Below are positions 6,956 through 8,432 of a stretch of 8,432 bases of DNA, in pieces. The stretch is taken from contig JAJRSX010000013.1 in assembly GCA_024278555.1 (NCBI GenBank), positions 1-8,432 on the forward strand. Reading direction: 5' to 3'. The position numbers were made by a program, and so were the translations under genes. The notes under the pieces were generated by a model. The model was given only the letters and a program-made list of their open reading frames with translations, had not been told where the DNA came from and searched no databases. The DNA is from a bacterium (GTDB lineage Bacteria > CG2-30-53-67 > CG2-30-70-394). Each line of letters starts with the position of its first letter. The first letter of the stretch is position 1.

Positions 6956-6993
6956 CCCCGCCGGGTAGGTACTCACTCTTCCCCCCGGCGGGG
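6956..6993. repeat. Perfect 10-bp all-GC stem
   Basis: CCCCGCCGGG at 6956-6965 is exactly complementary to CCCGGCGGGG at 6984-6993, with an 18-nt loop. A shorter alternative stem, 6978-6985 with 6990-6997, would compete with it. The role is unknown: a factor-dependent terminator or a protein-binding palindrome are both possible. Confidence 0.55.
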
Positions 6994-7032
6994 GAGGTAG
7001 GGAGCGACGGACCTCGCCGACACGCCCGCCTT

Positions 7033-7067
7033 GCCCCCGTCATCCCGCAAGGGAGAGGGCTGGGGGC
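7033..7067. repeat. GC-rich nested stem
   Basis: GCCCCC at 7033-7038 pairs with GGGGGC at 7062-7067, enclosing a TCCC/GGGA stem (7043-7046 with 7051-7054) that is closed by a GCAA loop. No T-tract follows in the direction of transcription. Confidence 0.35.
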
Positions 7068-7102
7068 GAAAAACAACGAGCCCCGAACGTCAAAAGCGGG
7101 CC

Positions 7103-7134
7103 CCTCCCCGTACCACGGCAGGTACCCAGGGAGG
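7103..7134 (-). terminator. Probable intrinsic terminator of the bactofilin gene
   Basis: CCTCCC 7103-7108 pairs with GGGAGG 7129-7134, and GTACC 7110-7114 pairs with GGTAC 7121-7125, around a 6-nt loop and a small internal loop. Reading the - strand, the stem begins 17 nt after the bactofilin stop and is followed seven bases later by TTTT (7095-7092). The T-tract is short and displaced, so efficiency is uncertain. Confidence 0.5.
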
Positions 7135-7151
7135 AGAGGCCGCGCACCGGG

Positions 7152-7691
7152 TCAGCTCGCGGCCACCTCGGTCTCGGGCCCCTTGTCCGCGGCCACCTTG
7201 AAGGGCGACGCCTTCGCCTCCGGCTTTTTCTTCTTCGCCGCCGGGGCCGGGCGACGGGAGGCGTCCATCTCGACGCTCCCCTTGAGGGTGGCGCCGTCGC
7301 TGATCACCAGGGACGGCGCCTTCACGTCGCCGATCACCACGCCGCCAGCGGCGATCTCCAGCCGCGCCTCCGCCTCGATGGGGCCGTGGACCTCACCCAC
7401 CACCACCACGTCACTGGCGTGGATGTCCGCCTCGATCACCGCCCCCTCACCAACGGTGAGGGTGTGGCCGGCGACCGCCACGTGGCCCTTGACCCGGCCA
7501 AGGATCTCCAAATCCTCGTTGGCGGCCACGCTCCCCTCGATCACCACCGTCTTTCCCACGGTGGCCCGTTGGGTAAAGGAGCGCGCCGGGTGGGGCTGGG
7601 TGCGGGGAAACTGCTCACGCAAAGCATCGTCGTGGCTGGTGGCGGGTTTGGCGACATCGTTGAACTTATCGGGCTTGGTAAACATGGCCAT
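7152..7691 (-). CDS. Bactofilin (polymer-forming cytoskeletal protein)
   Basis: Bactofilins polymerise without nucleotide into filaments that help set cell shape and place wall-modifying enzymes, often at the cytoplasmic face of the membrane. The 179-residue product has the single bactofilin domain at about 45-142. It is a right-handed beta-helix of repeating short strands with recurring Gly, Val and Ile, seen in EGSVAANEDLEILGRVKGHV, VIEADIHASDVVVVGEVHG and VIGDVKAPSLVISDGATLKG. Flexible ends flank it: a polar N-terminus of about 44 residues and a Lys/Pro/Ala-rich tail from about 145. No membrane segment is seen. The ATG at 7691 has GGAG at 7698-7701 with a 6-nt spacer; a second Met two codons later is the only nearby alternative. 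No wall peptidase gene, a frequent bactofilin neighbour, is in the window. Confidence 0.92.
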   Translation of the reverse strand: MAMFTKPDKFNDVAKPATSHDDALREQFPRTQPHPARSFTQRATVGKTVVIEGSVAANEDLEILGRVKGHVAVAGHTLTVGEGAVIEADIHASDVVVVGEVHGPIEAEARLEIAAGGVVIGDVKAPSLVISDGATLKGSVEMDASRRPAPAAKKKKPEAKASPFKVAADKGPETEVAAS

Positions 7692-7697
7692 GGAGAG

Positions 7698-7701
7698 CTC
7701 C
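7698..7701 (-). promoter_or_regulatory. Ribosome binding site of the bactofilin gene
   Basis: GGAG on the - strand lies 6 nt before the ATG at 7691 and favours this start over the second ATG at 7685. Confidence 0.6.
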
Positions 7702-7716
7702 GGCTTGAGGGGGAAT

Positions 7717-7744
7717 CACCACCCTATCGGTAGAGGGGGAGGTG
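7717..7744. repeat. Imperfect hairpin between gmhB and the bactofilin gene
   Basis: CACC 7717-7720 can pair with GGTG 7741-7744, and CCCTA 7722-7726 with TAG and GGG at 7731-7737 (one bulged A), around a TCGG loop. It sits in the 61-nt gap between the two genes without a T-tract, so a leader or processing role is as likely as termination. Confidence 0.3.
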
Positions 7745-7752
7745 TGGATGAA

Positions 7753-8352
7753 TCATAAAGGCGCCTTGAGGCGCGCCACCACCCAGCGGATCGCCGCCGC
7801 CAGATCGTCGAAGACCGCCTCCGCGTCGCCGCCCTGCCGCTCGGTCTCGACACCGTAGCCGGTGCGCACCAGGAGGGGGGTCGCTCCCACGCCGCGGGCG
7901 AGGTCGAGGTCCACCCCCTTGTCGCCGACGACGAAGGAGCGGGCGAGGTCGAGGGCGAGATCAATGGCCGCCTGCCTCGCCATTCCCGGCGCCGGCTTGC
8001 GGCAGCCGCACCCCGCATCCGGCGCATGGGGGCAGTGGTAGAGGCCGTCGAGGTGGGCTCCCTCGGCGGCGAGGAGCGCCTCGACCCGCCGGTTCACTGC
8101 CTGCAGATCCGCCTCGCCGAAGTAGCCCCGGCCGATCCCCGACTGGTTGGAGACGAGCGCCACCGGCACGCCGGCACGATTCGCCTCACGGATGGCCGCC
8201 GCCACGCCGGGGATGAGGGCCACCCCCTCCGGGTCGGCGAGGTAGTTGCGCTCCTCGATGAGGGTGCCGTCACGGTCGATCAACAGGCCGGGGCGGGGCG
8301 CGCCGGCCGCGCCCGGGGGTGGGGGATGAGGGATGGAGCGAGCTTCGCCCAC
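7753..8352 (-). CDS. gmhB: D-glycero-D-manno-heptose 1,7-bisphosphate 7-phosphatase (start uncertain)
   Basis: GmhB is a HAD-superfamily phosphatase that removes the 7-phosphate from heptose bisphosphate on the way to ADP-heptose for the LPS core. With the GTG at 8352 the product has 199 residues. HAD motif I is DRDGT with Asp26 and Asp28, motif II SNQSG at 68-72, motif III Lys119 in CRKPAPGM, and motif IV VGDKGVD with Asp144. The zinc loop typical of GmhB is present: Cys107, His109, Cys115 and Cys117. Related histidinol-phosphate phosphatases share this loop, so the exact substrate is inferred. The first 20 or so residues (SIPHPPPPG region) are encoded by the G/C-rich repeat, longer than usual before motif I, and no ribosome site is visible. 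The frame stays open into the poly-C end, so the true start is unresolved. Confidence 0.85.
   Translation of the reverse strand: MGEARSIPHPPPPGAAGAPRPGLLIDRDGTLIEERNYLADPEGVALIPGVAAAIREANRAGVPVALVSNQSGIGRGYFGEADLQAVNRRVEALLAAEGAHLDGLYHCPHAPDAGCGCRKPAPGMARQAAIDLALDLARSFVVGDKGVDLDLARGVGATPLLVRTGYGVETERQGGDAEAVFDDLAAAIRWVVARLKAPL
8315..8336. repeat. G-rich repeat copy 3 inside the 5' end of gmhB
   Basis: Starting at 8315, 20 of 21 positions match copy 1 starting at 1655: a G5-T-G4 block followed by ATGAGGGATG. It is followed by GGAGCGAGCTTCGCCC, resembling the GCGAGCTTCCCCC that ends the element before dedA. A further fragment, GGGATGAGGGGGTGG, lies at 8354-8368. Confidence 0.65.
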
Positions 8353-8377
8353 CGGGATGAGGGGGTGGACGTCCCTT

Positions 8378-8432
<55 letters not shown>

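Larger units (their letters stand above)
6801..7151. other. 351-bp non-coding region: presumed frd promoter and a row of hairpins
   Basis: No convincing gene lies here on either strand. It separates the 3' end of the bactofilin gene from the start of frdC, both on the - strand, so the frd promoter should be here. I could not find a clear -35/-10 pair, an FNR-type TTGAT-N4-ATCAA site or a sigma-54 site by eye. It holds a short inverted repeat at 6850-6867, stems at 6895-6920, 6956-6993 and 7033-7067, and a probable terminator at 7103-7134, each listed separately or in the findings. Confidence 0.6.

Overview
The window reads as the edge of a draft contig from a high-GC Gram-negative bacterium, most likely a proteobacterium. 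The Gram-negative call rests on a GmhB-type heptose bisphosphate phosphatase (LPS inner core), a bacterial phosphatidylserine decarboxylase, a YohD-like DedA protein and a bactofilin. The respiratory genes are the di-heme fumarate reductase/succinate dehydrogenase type best known from Wolinella and also found in other anaerobic or microaerophilic lineages. I cannot name the genus. Nothing marks the region as phage, plasmid or island, and no tRNA, rRNA or CRISPR array was seen.

Left part, + strand: the 3' end of an unrecognised gene (to 235), trxB (336-1253), queF (1277-1669) and a yohD-like dedA gene (1821-2402). trxB is cut by an in-frame TAG; the lost tail runs on to a TGA at 1278-1280 that overlaps the GTG start of queF by 4 nt, which suggests the two genes were translationally coupled. 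Between queF and dedA lies a 168-bp palindrome-like element. Its long outer arms are G-rich on one side and C-rich on the other, and it contains two perfect small hairpins. It forms the last codons of queF and the leader of dedA.

Middle part, - strand: frdC (6800-6036), frdA (6030-4060) and frdB (4063-3296) form a tight operon encoding a complete membrane-bound quinol:fumarate reductase/succinate:quinone reductase with all expected cofactor ligands. psd follows 124 nt downstream and ends inside the 3' end of dedA, so the two genes converge with a 50-bp overlap.

Right part, - strand: a 351-bp non-coding stretch (6801-7151) carries the presumed frd promoter and several GC-rich hairpins, one of which is a plausible terminator for the bactofilin gene (7691-7152). 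Upstream of that is gmhB (8352-7753), whose 5' end is made of another copy of the G/C-rich repeat. The window ends in about 55 nt of almost pure C, best read as a sequencing or assembly artefact.

Most of the content is housekeeping: thiol redox balance, queuosine synthesis, anaerobic or TCA respiration, phospholipid synthesis, LPS precursor synthesis and cytoskeleton. I found no new multi-gene system. The points most worth a second look are the dispersed G/C-rich repeat that sits at gene ends, the trxB stop codon, and the origin of the frdCAB operon.
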